64,000 nucleotides of DNA from Nitrospirota bacterium (GCA_009773185.1 WPIF01000010.1:27853-91852), one strand, 5' to 3'; positions 50,689 to 61,343 are shown, counted from the first letter of the stretch. Translations and numbers: made by a program. The notes: generated by a model not told the origin, from the letters alone.

Positions 50689-51714
50689 TTACTCAAACAC
50701 AATAACACTCTTCAATGAATCCCTTGCCTCTGCTGTCAGCCTGAACGCCTCGGCGGTTTTTTCTATCGTAAACCTGTGAGTAACAAGCTTTTCAGCGCTT
50801 ATAATTCCGCTCTCTATTATTTTAAGCGCATCTGCCGTATCAGTCGGGCCGCATGAATAACTGGTGATTATATTTATGTCTTTAAAGTAAAGCTCGTTCG
50901 GGTTGATTGTTAACTGCTCATCAGGCTTTGCAGGCGTGAAAAATAAAACCTTTCCTCCGCGTCCTGCTGATTCAATCCCCTGCTTCATTGCATCAATACT
51001 GTTTGGCCCGACTATAACGATATCAGCCATTTCTCCTGAAGTTAAATCTTTAAGGGTTTCAATGAGATTGCTCTTTGAAATATCAATAACCTCATCAGCG
51101 CCTGATTCTTTGGCCTTTTTAAGCCTGAATGGAACCATGTCAGCAGCAATGATTTTTCCTGCTCCGTATTTTCTCGCAAGAAGTATATTCAACTGTCCCA
51201 TAATGCCAAGCCCGATGACAAGGACAGTGTCTCCGCGCCTTATAGAAACCCTTTTCAGGGCTTTAACAACGCACGCAGTTGGCTCTATCAAAGTGCCGTC
51301 TTCATAAGTCAGGGAACCGGGAAGCGTTAATGTATCGTTTTTAAGATTTATATGCGGTATGAGGATATATTCTGAAATGCCTCCAGGGATTATATTTGTC
51401 TTTCTCCATATCTCGCACTGGACATAATCTCCGCGCCTGCAGAACCTGCATGTAAAACACGGTGCGTGGTGATGCGTGAAAACCCTCTCGCCTGATTTAA
51501 CTGTTGTAACTTCTTTGCCTATTGCAACTATTTCTCCCGCAGGTTCATGGCCTATTACAACCGGAGCTTTTTTCTCTATGTACCACGGCATTACATCGCC
51601 TGAGCATATGCCGCAGGCCTTTGTCTTAAGGAGGGCATCCCTTGGCCCGATTTCAGGGACAGGGATGTCCTCTATTCTTATGTCAGTGAAGCTGTAAAGT
51701 TTTGCGGCTTTCAT
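50689..51714 (-). CDS. Zinc-dependent dehydrogenase family protein
   Basis: GICSGDVMPWYIEKKAPVVIGHEPAGEIVAIG...HHHAPCFTCRFCRRGDYVQC. Confidence 0.9.
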   Translation of the reverse strand: MKAAKLYSFTDIRIEDIPVPEIGPRDALLKTKACGICSGDVMPWYIEKKAPVVIGHEPAGEIVAIGKEVTTVKSGERVFTHHHAPCFTCRFCRRGDYVQCEIWRKTNIIPGGISEYILIPHINLKNDTLTLPGSLTYEDGTLIEPTACVVKALKRVSIRRGDTVLVIGLGIMGQLNILLARKYGAGKIIAADMVPFRLKKAKESGADEVIDISKSNLIETLKDLTSGEMADIVIVGPNSIDAMKQGIESAGRGGKVLFFTPAKPDEQLTINPNELYFKDINIITSYSCGPTDTADALKIIESGIISAEKLVTHRFTIEKTAEAFRLTAEARDSLKSVIVFE

Positions 51715-51741
51715 TTTAGCTGATAGCTGATAGCTTTCTGT

Positions 51742-52758
51742 TTACGGAATAATCGCATATTTTATCCCTTCGCCTTTTTTTAATTTTAGAAATGCTTTTG
51801 CGGTGTTTTTTAATGGATATTTACCTGAGATGAGCTTTGAAACATTTATCTTTCCTGCCTTCAAGAGGCCATATGCCTCTTTTACGTCATCCGGCGTGAA
51901 ATGAAAAACACCCTTGAGTGTCAATTCATCATAATGAAGCCTTGCCGTGTTATACGTTACAGTAGTTCCTGACTTGCACCCGCCAAACATGATAACTGTT
52001 CCTCCTCTTCTCAGATAACCAACAGACTGCTCCCAAACAGAAGGCTGGCCTGTGCATTCAAATACGTAATCCACGCCTAATCCGGTTGTGAATTTGTTTA
52101 TTGCATTTGCGATTTTGCCGGGCGCGACTGCAACTGATGCGCCGAGTTTTCTTGCGAGCGCTAATCTCTTTTTTTCAAGGCCGGTGATTATCACATCAGC
52201 CCCTTTATCTTTTAATAAGAGGAGGTGCAGCAAGCCGATAGGCCCGGCTCCGATTATCAATGCCTTGTCGCCTTTTTTGATTTTAAGGCCATGCATTCCG
52301 TGGACAACGCATGACAAAGGCTCAAGGAATGCCGCTTCTTTAAAACTGAGATTTTTTGGCTTATGGAAAATATTCTGCTTCACAATATGCGGGGGAAGCA
52401 GAATATATTCAGCAAACGCTCCGAGAACTTTTTTGTCCATTATGCTTTCGCAGAGGTTATAAAGCCCTTTTTGGCAATATCCGCATTTAAGACACGGAGC
52501 GCTGTGAACTGCCATTATCTCATCGCCTCTTTTAAACTTTCTGACACCTTTGCCGGCATCAGCAACTATGCCTGAAAATTCATGGCCGAATACCCCCGGC
52601 ATTGGAATAACAATATGCCCGCGAATGAATGCCTTTAAATCAGTGCCGCATGTGAGCGCTGCTTTTATTTTTACAAGTATTTCTCCGCGCGACGGTTTTG
52701 GGATTTTTGTTTTGAGGAGTTCTATTTTCCCCGGTCTGATAAGAAAACTGGCTTTCAA
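51742..52758 (-). CDS. Zinc-dependent dehydrogenase family protein
   Basis: ALTCGTDLKAFIRGHIVIPMPGVFGHEFSGIVADAG...HSAPCLKCGYCQKGLYNLC. Confidence 0.9.
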   Translation of the reverse strand: MKASFLIRPGKIELLKTKIPKPSRGEILVKIKAALTCGTDLKAFIRGHIVIPMPGVFGHEFSGIVADAGKGVRKFKRGDEIMAVHSAPCLKCGYCQKGLYNLCESIMDKKVLGAFAEYILLPPHIVKQNIFHKPKNLSFKEAAFLEPLSCVVHGMHGLKIKKGDKALIIGAGPIGLLHLLLLKDKGADVIITGLEKKRLALARKLGASVAVAPGKIANAINKFTTGLGVDYVFECTGQPSVWEQSVGYLRRGGTVIMFGGCKSGTTVTYNTARLHYDELTLKGVFHFTPDDVKEAYGLLKAGKINVSKLISGKYPLKNTAKAFLKLKKGEGIKYAIIP

Positions 52759-52760
52759 GC

Positions 52761-53009
52761 CTAAATCTCCAGTTTGCCGCCCCAGACCTGGCCGATTATC
52801 GCAGCAAATACAAAGAGAGGTATGTATCTGATGTCAAGATGGGACATGCTTCTTGCAAAAAATATAAAAGGTATTGGGATGTGTATGTACAGAAACCACT
52901 TGAATGAATATCTTTTGGTTTTACCCCTGAAATAACCGAAGGGCATATTGAGCATAAATGTCAGTGATAACAGACCTGCAATGAGGGCAAGTTTTGCATT
53001 AAAATCCAT
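52761..53009 (-). CDS. Small hypothetical membrane protein
   Basis: 82 aa, two hydrophobic helices, abuts the dehydrogenase gene. Confidence 0.6.
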   Translation of the reverse strand: MDFNAKLALIAGLLSLTFMLNMPFGYFRGKTKRYSFKWFLYIHIPIPFIFFARSMSHLDIRYIPLFVFAAIIGQVWGGKLEI

Positions 53010-53133
53010 TTGGAAGAATAACCAAAATATTAGGGCAAAGTCAAATAGTAACCTCTTGTTATGAAAGAGGGTTTTTTAAGCAGGATTAAAACACTTGATA
53101 AAGAAGTATCTTTTTGGTATAAAGGTAATCACT

Positions 53134-54375
53134 ATGCCGGCTGAAGAACAAGATCTTTCATTCCACAGGAAGCTTAATCAGGAAATAGAGTTCTGGCTCA
53201 AAGAGAGCATAATCACTCCTGAGCAGAAGGATAAGATATTAGCCAGGTATAAAGTGCTTAGGGAGGCTGACGAAAAGGCAGGCCCCGGGAAACTTATTAC
53301 TGTAATATCTGTAATGGGTTCCATCCTTGTCGGAGTCGGCATTATTCTTTTTATTGCGTCAAACTGGTCTGAAATTCCCAGATGGGGCAAGCTTTCAATT
53401 ATATTTGCCTCGATGCTTTTAAGTTACGGCCTTGGTTTTTATCTCAGGAATGAAAAAGAAAACTATCCGAAGATAGGCTCTTCCCTGATTCTGCTTGGTT
53501 CCCTGATATTCGGCTCAGGCATATTTTTAATCGCACAGATTTATCATATAACTGTTCACTATCCGAATGGCCCGCTTATGTGGGGCTTGGGAGTATTGCC
53601 TCTGGCATATCTCCTTAGGCTTAAAACACTTCTTTCTCTTGCGATTATAGACCTTTTGATATGGCTCGGAATGGAAGCAAGTTTCAGGATACCGGTCAAT
53701 GTGTTTTATGTCGGGCCCCTGATTTTTGTGTCCCTGTTTTTTATGGCCGGTATTGCCCTCTGGGGTACGGGGCTTATGCACAGGGGTTTTGAATCCCTTA
53801 AAAAGATTTCCGGGCCTTACATCCTTTATGGCGCATTTATTACATTTACTGCGGGATATATTTTTACCTTTGATGTCTTCAGGGGTTCATTCGGCACAGG
53901 TGATTTTTTAGGTTTTTATCTCGGCATGCTTAGTTTATTTTTGATTTCAATAATCCTCTACATATTTTCAAGAGACAAGGAAAAAGGCTGGCTTCCTGAG
54001 GCGCTTTCCCTTTTTATCCTGATGGCGTTGATGATTTCTCTGGCCTTGTCTTACAGGCCGACTGAAAGAATGCCTTACGGTTTCCATCCCGAGACAATCA
54101 ATATCATGACCCTGACTTCCAACATAATCTATATTACCGGGATAGTCGGCATCATAGTTCTCGGATATATAAGGAGATATAACACATACATAAACATAGG
54201 CCTGCTGTTTTTTGTCCTTGATGTGTTTGCAAGATATTTTGACTTTTTCTGGAGGCTCCTGCCGAGGTCAATCTTCTTTATTGCAGGCGGCGTTATTCTT
54301 CTTCTCGGAGGAGTATTCCTTGAAAAGAAACGCAGGAAGGTCCTTGCTTCATTCAGGATTGAGGAGGCTGACTGA
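53134..54375 (+). CDS. DUF2157-like polytopic membrane protein
   Basis: Soluble N-terminus LNQEIEFWLKESIITPEQKDKILARY followed by about ten TM helices (VGIILFIASNWSEIPRWGKL). Confidence 0.8.
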   Translation: MPAEEQDLSFHRKLNQEIEFWLKESIITPEQKDKILARYKVLREADEKAGPGKLITVISVMGSILVGVGIILFIASNWSEIPRWGKLSIIFASMLLSYGLGFYLRNEKENYPKIGSSLILLGSLIFGSGIFLIAQIYHITVHYPNGPLMWGLGVLPLAYLLRLKTLLSLAIIDLLIWLGMEASFRIPVNVFYVGPLIFVSLFFMAGIALWGTGLMHRGFESLKKISGPYILYGAFITFTAGYIFTFDVFRGSFGTGDFLGFYLGMLSLFLISIILYIFSRDKEKGWLPEALSLFILMALMISLALSYRPTERMPYGFHPETINIMTLTSNIIYITGIVGIIVLGYIRRYNTYINIGLLFFVLDVFARYFDFFWRLLPRSIFFIAGGVILLLGGVFLEKKRRKVLASFRIEEAD

Positions 54376-55838
54376 TGAGGATAAAATTTATCCTGCTGAT
54401 TCTGCTTCAGGTTTTGCTGCTTGCCGGTATAATCGGATACAGAGAATACTGGATAGCCACAGGCGACAGGGTATTATTAAGGACTGCGCCTGTTGACCCG
54501 CGGGATATTTTCCGCGGAGATTATGTACAGCTCAGCTATGATATTACCAATCTTGACCTTGACATCCTGTCTGCGAAAGAGGATTTCAGGCCCAATGAAA
54601 AGATTTATGTAGCGCTTGTAAAAAATGAAGACGGCACATACAGGGCCTTATCTGCGGGCAAGGCCATGCCTCAGGGCGTAAAGTTTATTCAGGGCAGGGT
54701 GAAATATGAGACGCCTGTAACTCAGAGATGGGAAATTCAGCTAAAGGACGATTCCGGGAATATCCATGCATTGGCTCCGAGGTGGTTTTCAGGTGTCAAT
54801 ACAGGAGACCGTGTTACATTCTGTCTTGGCCAGAGGAACAACGTGGTGAATTACTTTAAGGAAGATGTCCAGTATAAACCTTATTGTTCACCTGGGAACC
54901 TGACAATTACAGGCACGATTGAAGATATCAAAGAGATTAAGTTCAGGCAGGTCAATGTTGAATACGGCATTGAGAGTTATTTTGTTGAAGAGGGCAAGGG
55001 CAGGGCAATAGAGTCAGCGCGGAATGCAAAAGAGGTGAAGGTCGAGGTTGCTTTAAAGAAAGACGGCAAAGGGATAATAACGGGGCTGATGATGGACAGC
55101 AAGACCGTTTCTGCTGGTATGCATGGCGATGATTCATTCAATCTCAATATTGGTTTTAATCCGAAAGTACCTCTTCATAAAATGAAAAAGCAGGATATTT
55201 TTGCTCTTCGGAAATCAAAAGTTGATGAGTATGGCGATATTGGGATTTATTCCAAACAATATATTCCCGAAGAATCTATTTTTGGAAAGATAGACGAACA
55301 GGCTGACTGGGTGCAGGATACTCAATTTTTTATTGTTAATCCCTATTTGCTGGTTGTTGACAGTGCGGGTGAATATGTTGATGCCCTTATACCTTGCTGT
55401 CCGGCACTCTCGATTTTGTATTCTAAAAACAAGATTTCGGTCAAATATGAAAATGAACCGGCAAAAAAATGGTTGTATTACATTAATGACTATTACAAAG
55501 ATTCAAAAGGGGTTGTGCGGCTCTGGTTTGTGAATGCCCTCGATGCAGGTTTTAAATATGCATATGTTGATAGTTCTCGTTCTATGAACGTAGAGCCGGC
55601 AGCAGATGCGCCAGCAGATCATGTTATGAAAGGAATTTATTCGCCGCGGGAGTTTTTTCATGTAGGGCATTATAAGAAAAATAACATCAGTCCCAACGAC
55701 CCAAAGGCAAAATTGAAGTTAAAAGATAAAAATGGAAGAACAATTATTTATGTCAAGCTCTGGAGAAATCAACCGGCAACTGTCAGCGCTCAAGAGGATT
55801 TTGCGTATGTAATCGAAGTCAACCCGGATGGCAAATAA
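54375..55838 (+). CDS. GDYXXLXY-domain protein with long C-terminal extension
   Basis: VLLRTAPVDPRDIFRGDYVQLSYDITNL signature; overlaps DUF2157-like gene. Confidence 0.8.
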   Translation: MRIKFILLILLQVLLLAGIIGYREYWIATGDRVLLRTAPVDPRDIFRGDYVQLSYDITNLDLDILSAKEDFRPNEKIYVALVKNEDGTYRALSAGKAMPQGVKFIQGRVKYETPVTQRWEIQLKDDSGNIHALAPRWFSGVNTGDRVTFCLGQRNNVVNYFKEDVQYKPYCSPGNLTITGTIEDIKEIKFRQVNVEYGIESYFVEEGKGRAIESARNAKEVKVEVALKKDGKGIITGLMMDSKTVSAGMHGDDSFNLNIGFNPKVPLHKMKKQDIFALRKSKVDEYGDIGIYSKQYIPEESIFGKIDEQADWVQDTQFFIVNPYLLVVDSAGEYVDALIPCCPALSILYSKNKISVKYENEPAKKWLYYINDYYKDSKGVVRLWFVNALDAGFKYAYVDSSRSMNVEPAADAPADHVMKGIYSPREFFHVGHYKKNNISPNDPKAKLKLKDKNGRTIIYVKLWRNQPATVSAQEDFAYVIEVNPDGK

Positions 55839-55870
55839 AAAAGCCCTCCTGTTAACCTGAGGGCTTTTTT
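55836..55870 (+). terminator. Rho-independent terminator, possibly bidirectional
   Basis: AAAAAAGCCCTC-CTGTTAACCT-GAGGGCTTTTTT. Confidence 0.92.
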
Positions 55871-55914
55871 ATTATTGAGCTTGATTTTACTTCGCAGTTT
55901 CCCTGTAGATTTCT

Positions 55915-56781
55915 TTACAGTTCCACCTTCATCCCCGCTGCCATTTTTGCCGACTGGACCGTATTGTACATAAGCATCGCAATTGTCATGGGGCCTGCGC
56001 CGCCGGGCACAGGTGTTATATAAGCTGCCCTTTCTTTTGCAGCATCGAAATCAACATCGCCTACTATTTTTCCCTCAGGAGTTACGTTTATGCCGATATC
56101 CACTACGGCAGCGCCTTCTTTTACCATATCTCCTGTTATCATCTTTGCCTTGCCTACTGCAACGCATAATATGTCAGCCTTGAGGCATGTCTCTTTGAGG
56201 TCCGGTGTCCTGCTGTGCGCTATTGTGACAGTTGCATGTTTTCTGAGTAAAAGCAATGCAAGCGGTTTTCCGACAATCACGCTTCTTCCTACAACAACTG
56301 CATGTTTGCCTTTCGGGTCTATATTGTAAGCCTCGAGCATCTTTATTGCTCCATGCGGAGTGCATGCAACAAAACCGGGCTCATCGAGCACCAGTTTCCC
56401 AAGCGCATCCGGCCCGAAGCCGTCAACGTCTTTTGCAGGGGATATCCTGTTCATTATGTTTTTTTCATCGAGCCCTTTTGGCAGAGGAAGCTGGACGAGG
56501 ATTCCGTTCACTTTCGGGTCAGCATTAAGCTGGTCAATAAGTTTTATCAAATCTGCCTGAGTTGTCGTGGCCGGTATCTTATGGGCAAAGCTTGCCACGC
56601 CTATTTCAGCGCAGGCCTTTTCTTTTGCTGCCACATATTTTTGTGATGCAGGGTTTTCTCCGACAAGCACAACAGCAAGCCCGGGGTTAATCCCTTTTGA
56701 CTTAAGCCCCTCAATATCGGTTTTTAATTTAGCCCTGATATCTGCTGCTACTTTTTTACCGTCAATTAATTCTGCCGCCAT
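55915..56781 (-). CDS. folD: Bifunctional methylene-THF dehydrogenase/methenyl-THF cyclohydrolase
   Basis: VGENPASQKYVAAKEKAC...GILVQLPLPKGL...VVGRSVIVGKPLALLLL...PVPGGAGPMTIAML. Confidence 0.97.
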   Translation of the reverse strand: MAAELIDGKKVAADIRAKLKTDIEGLKSKGINPGLAVVLVGENPASQKYVAAKEKACAEIGVASFAHKIPATTTQADLIKLIDQLNADPKVNGILVQLPLPKGLDEKNIMNRISPAKDVDGFGPDALGKLVLDEPGFVACTPHGAIKMLEAYNIDPKGKHAVVVGRSVIVGKPLALLLLRKHATVTIAHSRTPDLKETCLKADILCVAVGKAKMITGDMVKEGAAVVDIGINVTPEGKIVGDVDFDAAKERAAYITPVPGGAGPMTIAMLMYNTVQSAKMAAGMKVEL

Positions 56782-56801
56782 AGTCCCTCCTTTTTATGCA
56801 C

Positions 56802-57365
56802 CTAATCTCTTTTTTTAATCAGTTCCAGCAATTCTTCTCTTGTTGATTCCTTTGTTCTGAATATTCCCCTTACAGCTGAAGTCACGGTCCTGGCCCCGGG
56901 CTTTTTCATGCCTCTCATACTGAGGCACAGATGCTCTGCGTCTATTATAACCATTGCGCCTTTTGGTTTAAGTTTCTGCATAAGCAGGTCTGCAAGCTGT
57001 GCTGTAAGGCGTTCCTGAACCTGCGGTTTTTTGGCAAGGATTTCAAGGGCCTTTGCAAGTTCTCCAATCCCTGCTATCTTGCCGGCGCTTGGTATATATG
57101 CAACGTGCGCCTTGCCTATGAATGGCAGGAGATGGTGTTCGCATACAGAGTAAAACGGTATGTCTTTTAAAAGCACCATCTCATCATGGCTTTCGCCCTC
57201 TATATGTTTGAGTATCTCTTCGGTCGGCGTCTCAAGGCCTGAGAATATCTCCTCATACATCTTTGCAACGCGCGATGGAGTGTCTTTAAGCCCGGCCCTT
57301 TCAGGGTCTTCGCCTATGCCTTCAAGTATGAGCCTCACGCCTTTTTCTATTTTTTTAATGTCCAA
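56802..57365 (-). CDS. folE: GTP cyclohydrolase I
   Basis: [26 protein letters not shown]...[22 protein letters not shown]. Confidence 0.97.
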   Translation of the reverse strand: MDIKKIEKGVRLILEGIGEDPERAGLKDTPSRVAKMYEEIFSGLETPTEEILKHIEGESHDEMVLLKDIPFYSVCEHHLLPFIGKAHVAYIPSAGKIAGIGELAKALEILAKKPQVQERLTAQLADLLMQKLKPKGAMVIIDAEHLCLSMRGMKKPGARTVTSAVRGIFRTKESTREELLELIKKRD

Positions 57366-57434
57366 AATACCCCTCTTGTTTTTCCTGGAATGGATTAGAA
57401 GTCTAACATTTATGAATATTGAGTGTCAAAGAAG

Positions 57435-58019
57435 CTATGCGCACCTGATGACCCTTTTGTCGGTGACGATCATATCAATCTTTATATCATGCGGCTCTGC
57501 TGGTATTTTTTCTGCAATCTGCTCCTCGTATGCCGGCGCAATAATCGGAATCTTTCTCTCCATGCCGGCCAGCAGCTTGTCATAATAAGCTGCGCCGTAG
57601 CCGAGCCTGTTGCCCTGTGTGTCATATGCGGCCCCGGGGATAATAACAAGGTCAATATCAGGCAACTTTCTTAGCCTCGCCTCGTCAACCGAAGGCTCAA
57701 GTATCCACATATATCCGCGGGCCAGTTCATCCATGTTTTTTATCTCGTATAGCTTCAGGATATGTTCTTTTTTGCAGACCCTGGGTAAGACTGCCAGTTT
57801 TCCCAGATGAAGCGAGAGTTTTATCATGTCCATCGTATCTGCCTCGCTTCTGAAAGATGCGTAGAAGAGAATTGTTTTTGCAGCTGAAAACTCCGGAAGC
57901 ATAATGATTCGCTGTAATATTGCGATGTCCTTTTCAGCCTTGAGATTTCTTGCAATCGAATCTCTTTTCTGGAGCGTTTCCCGTCTTATGGTTCTTTTTA
58001 TTTCACTATTTTTCATCAA
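57435..58019 (-). CDS. 5-formyltetrahydrofolate cyclo-ligase
   Basis: LVIIPGAAYDTQGNRLGYGAAYYDKLL. Confidence 0.93.
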   Translation of the reverse strand: MMKNSEIKRTIRRETLQKRDSIARNLKAEKDIAILQRIIMLPEFSAAKTILFYASFRSEADTMDMIKLSLHLGKLAVLPRVCKKEHILKLYEIKNMDELARGYMWILEPSVDEARLRKLPDIDLVIIPGAAYDTQGNRLGYGAAYYDKLLAGMERKIPIIAPAYEEQIAEKIPAEPHDIKIDMIVTDKRVIRCA

Positions 58020-58806
58020 GTATATGCTCTATGGCGTTTTTTATTTTCCTTATCTCTTCAACAGTATCAGGAGAGCTTTTATACGGCGGTATGCCCTTAA
58101 TGTCAGCCTCCATTATCAGGTTGTTAAAGCTGATATGCCCTATGAATTTCATGCCGCCAAGGCCTCCTTTTATAAAAGTGATATCTTCATTTCCTCTTAT
58201 CTTATTTGCGACTACCAGGACATCCTTAACGCCCAGACTTTTTGCCATTTCCTTAACAGTGTTTGCTGTCTGGATGCTCCTCTGTCCAGGCTCAACAACA
58301 ACTATAAAGGCGTCAACTGCCTCTGCAGTCCCCCTCGTGAGGTGTTCAATGCCTGCTTCCATGTCAACGATTACAACTTCGTCTCTTTCAGCAATAAGGT
58401 GTTTGAGAAGCCTTCGCAAAAATACATTTTCAGGGCAGTAGCAGCCTGATGCAGCCTCTTTTGATTTTCCTGTCACAAGCAGAACGATATTATCAAACCT
58501 GTAGCCGTATTCAGCGGGTATGTCATCTACGCGCGGATTGAGTTTAAACATGCCGCCTGCACTGCCGGGTTTTGCCCCTGTCCTTTCCTCAATCAGCCAG
58601 GTCATTTCAGCTATGGGTTTAATCTTTGCGACATCAGCAGGACTTACCCCGAAGGCAGAGGCAAGGTTTGCATCAGGGTCTGCATCAACTGCAATCACCT
58701 TTTTGCCGTCAGCTGCAAACAGATGGCTGAGTACAGCAGAGAGGGTTGTCTTGCCAACGCCGCCTTTTCCTGTTATTGCTATTTTCATAGCGGTATTATA
58801 ACTCAT
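58006..58806 (-). CDS. cooC: CooC-type nickel-insertion/MinD-like ATPase
   Basis: MKIAITGKGGVGKTTLSAVLSHLFAADGKKVIAVDADPDANLASAFG...VDMEAGIEHLTRGTAEAVDAFIVVVEPG. Confidence 0.9.
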   Translation of the reverse strand: MSYNTAMKIAITGKGGVGKTTLSAVLSHLFAADGKKVIAVDADPDANLASAFGVSPADVAKIKPIAEMTWLIEERTGAKPGSAGGMFKLNPRVDDIPAEYGYRFDNIVLLVTGKSKEAASGCYCPENVFLRRLLKHLIAERDEVVIVDMEAGIEHLTRGTAEAVDAFIVVVEPGQRSIQTANTVKEMAKSLGVKDVLVVANKIRGNEDITFIKGGLGGMKFIGHISFNNLIMEADIKGIPPYKSSPDTVEEIRKIKNAIEHILDEK

Positions 58807-58858
58807 AACCTGATTACAATGGTTTGATTTTTCTCGGGATTTTCGTTATTATCACTGC

Positions 58859-60058
58859 ATGGAAATAAAAAAACTTCTTGAAGAATCAAGCCGCTACATA
58901 ATGAATACTTACAACAGGGCGCCTATTGACCTCAGAAAAGGTCGCGGCGTGAAGGTGTGGGGTTCAGACGGCAAGGAATATCTTGATTTTGTCGGTGGTG
59001 TTGCAGTAAACATACTCGGGCACTGTCATCCAAAGATAGTGGTTGCCATCCAGAAACAGGCACAGCGCCTGATCCATGTCTCAAATCTTTATCACATAGA
59101 GCCACAGATAAAACTTGCACGGCTGCTTGTGGAACATTCTTTTGCAGACAAGGTCTTTTTCTGCAATTCAGGCGCGGAGGCAAACGAGGCCGCCATAAAG
59201 CTTGCGCGGAAATATGCAAAGGAACATCAGGGCAAGGATAAGTTTGAGATAATAACTGCCCTGAATTCTTTTCATGGAAGAACACTTGCAACTCTTACAG
59301 CAACAGGGCAGGAGAAGTTTCAGAAAGGGTTTGAACCTTTAATGCCGGGGTTCAAATATGTGCCTTTCAATGATATCAGCGCTCTTAAATCCTTAATAAC
59401 GCAGAACACATGCGCTGTTATGCTTGAGCCGATACAGGGTGAAGGCGGGGTAAAGCTCCCGGACCCTGATTACTTTAAGAATGTGCGGGAACTCTGCAAT
59501 AAAAACAACCTGCTGCTTATACTCGATGAGGTTCAGACAGGAATGGGGAGGACAGGAAAGCTCTTTGCTTATGAACACTATAACGTTACCCCTGATATAA
59601 TGACCCTTGCAAAAGGGCTTGGCAGCGGTGTGCCGATAGGCGCCATGCTTGCTTCTGATAAGGTTGCATCAGCGTTTGTGCCCGGCTCTCATGCCTCGAC
59701 ATTCGGAGGCAACCCTCTGGTGTGCACGGCGTCAATAGCAACGATAGAGACGCTCCTTGAGGATGGAATTTTGCTGGACCAGTGCAAAAGGATGGGCGAA
59801 TATCTCAGGAAGGAACTGAAGAACCTTCAAAAAGAATTTCCGAGTGTGATAATTGACGTAAGAGGCAAGGGGCTTCTCGTAGGGATGGAACTTACAAGGG
59901 ACTGTTCAACTATTGTAAAGGCATGTATGGAAAAGGGGCTTCTGCTGAACTGTACAGCAGGGAATGTGCTGCGTTTCACCCCGGCAGTTATTGTGCAGGA
60001 GAAGGATATAGACCATATGCTTGATATACTGGGCAATGTGCTCAGCAGTTTATCATAG
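58859..60058 (+). CDS. argD: Acetylornithine aminotransferase
   Basis: FCNSGAEANEAAIKLARKYAKEHQG...LILDEVQTGMGRTGKLFAYEHYNVTPDIMTLAKGLGSGVPIGAML; followed by argF. Confidence 0.95.
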   Translation: MEIKKLLEESSRYIMNTYNRAPIDLRKGRGVKVWGSDGKEYLDFVGGVAVNILGHCHPKIVVAIQKQAQRLIHVSNLYHIEPQIKLARLLVEHSFADKVFFCNSGAEANEAAIKLARKYAKEHQGKDKFEIITALNSFHGRTLATLTATGQEKFQKGFEPLMPGFKYVPFNDISALKSLITQNTCAVMLEPIQGEGGVKLPDPDYFKNVRELCNKNNLLLILDEVQTGMGRTGKLFAYEHYNVTPDIMTLAKGLGSGVPIGAMLASDKVASAFVPGSHASTFGGNPLVCTASIATIETLLEDGILLDQCKRMGEYLRKELKNLQKEFPSVIIDVRGKGLLVGMELTRDCSTIVKACMEKGLLLNCTAGNVLRFTPAVIVQEKDIDHMLDILGNVLSSLS

Positions 60059-60087
60059 GACAAGGCAAGAGAGAGGAACATTTTGAA

Positions 60088-60993
60088 ATGAAGAGAGACT
60101 TCTTAACATTACTGGACCTGTCAGCAGAAGAAATATCCGCGCTTTTAAAAAGGGCGATTGATATGAAGTCAGGCAAAGACGCCAATAAATGCCCGTTGAT
60201 AGGAAAGAGCATAGGGCTTCTTTTTGAAAAGGCATCCACAAGGACAAGGGTCTCATTCGAGGTGGGGATTTATCAGCTTGGCGCCCATCCGATATATTTA
60301 AATCCCAATGAGATACAACTTGGCAGGGGAGAAACCATACCAGATACTGCAAGGGCGCTCTCCAGATATCTGGATGCCATTGTGATAAGGACCTTCGGGC
60401 ATGACCTGCTTGCTGAATTTGCAGCGCATTCTGCGGTGCCTGTCATAAACGGGCTCAGTGACCTGCATCACCCCTGTCAGGCGCTTGGTGATTTGATGAC
60501 TATCCTTGAGAAAAAAGGCCGCCTGAAGGATATCCGCGTTGCGTATGTCGGGGACGGCAACAATGTTGCAAACTCACTTATTGAGGCGGCGGCGGTTACC
60601 GGGATGAACATTACCATTGCATGCCCTGAAGGCCATGAGCCTGATGCCGACGTGCTTGAAAGGGTAAGGGCTGCTGCAAGCAGCGAGATACTCATTCTGA
60701 GAGAGCCGAAAGAGGCTGTGGGGCGGGCAGATGTGGTTTATACTGATGTCTGGGTCAGCATGGGGCAGGAAAAGGAATCAAAAAAGAGAAAGAAGAGATT
60801 TAAGGATTATCAGATAAACAGCAAAATACTTTCATGCGCTAAAAAGGATGCGGTTGTGCTTCACTGTCTCCCGGCGCACAGGGGCGAGGAGATAACTGAC
60901 GAGGTTATGGACGGGCCTCAGAGCGCTGTATTTGACCAGGCAGAAAACAGGCTCCATGCGCAAAAGGCATTACTGGAGCTGCTGGTTTCATAG
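60088..60993 (+). CDS. argF: Ornithine carbamoyltransferase
   Basis: FEKASTRTRVSFEVGIYQLG...HPCQALGDLMTI...VLHCLPAHRGEEITDEVMDG. Confidence 0.97.
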   Translation: MKRDFLTLLDLSAEEISALLKRAIDMKSGKDANKCPLIGKSIGLLFEKASTRTRVSFEVGIYQLGAHPIYLNPNEIQLGRGETIPDTARALSRYLDAIVIRTFGHDLLAEFAAHSAVPVINGLSDLHHPCQALGDLMTILEKKGRLKDIRVAYVGDGNNVANSLIEAAAVTGMNITIACPEGHEPDADVLERVRAAASSEILILREPKEAVGRADVVYTDVWVSMGQEKESKKRKKRFKDYQINSKILSCAKKDAVVLHCLPAHRGEEITDEVMDGPQSAVFDQAENRLHAQKALLELLVS

Positions 60994-61084
60994 CCTGCGG
61001 TTACCTGCTTTTTCCCTTTTGACTTCCGATTTTTACACTATTGCATTTCTCCAATAAAAATGAGTAAGATTGAGGGCGATATTT

Positions 61085-61343
61085 ATGAGCAAACTAACCA
61101 AACTTTTAAACCAGATTTTAAAGGGGGCTTCGGATGCCAATATCTCCTTTGAGGGTCTATGCAGCCTGCTAAAGAGTATTGGTTTTGATATGAGAGTTCG
61201 CGGCAGCCATCACATTTTCACAAAAGATAATGTGGAAGAAATACTGAACCTGCAACCAAGGGCGCTAAAGCCAAGCCTTATCAAGTTAAGCAGGTTCGTA
61301 GTATAATAGCAAAGTACAGATTAGGAGAAAAGACAGATGAATA
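61085..61343 (+). pseudogene. hicA: HicA-family toxin with apparent -1 nt frameshift near its 3' end
   Basis: SFEGLCSLLKSIGFDMRVRGSHHIFTKDNVEEILNLQP then, in another frame, GAKAKPYQVKQVRSIIAKYRLGEKTDE* whose stop overlaps the hicB start. Confidence 0.8.
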
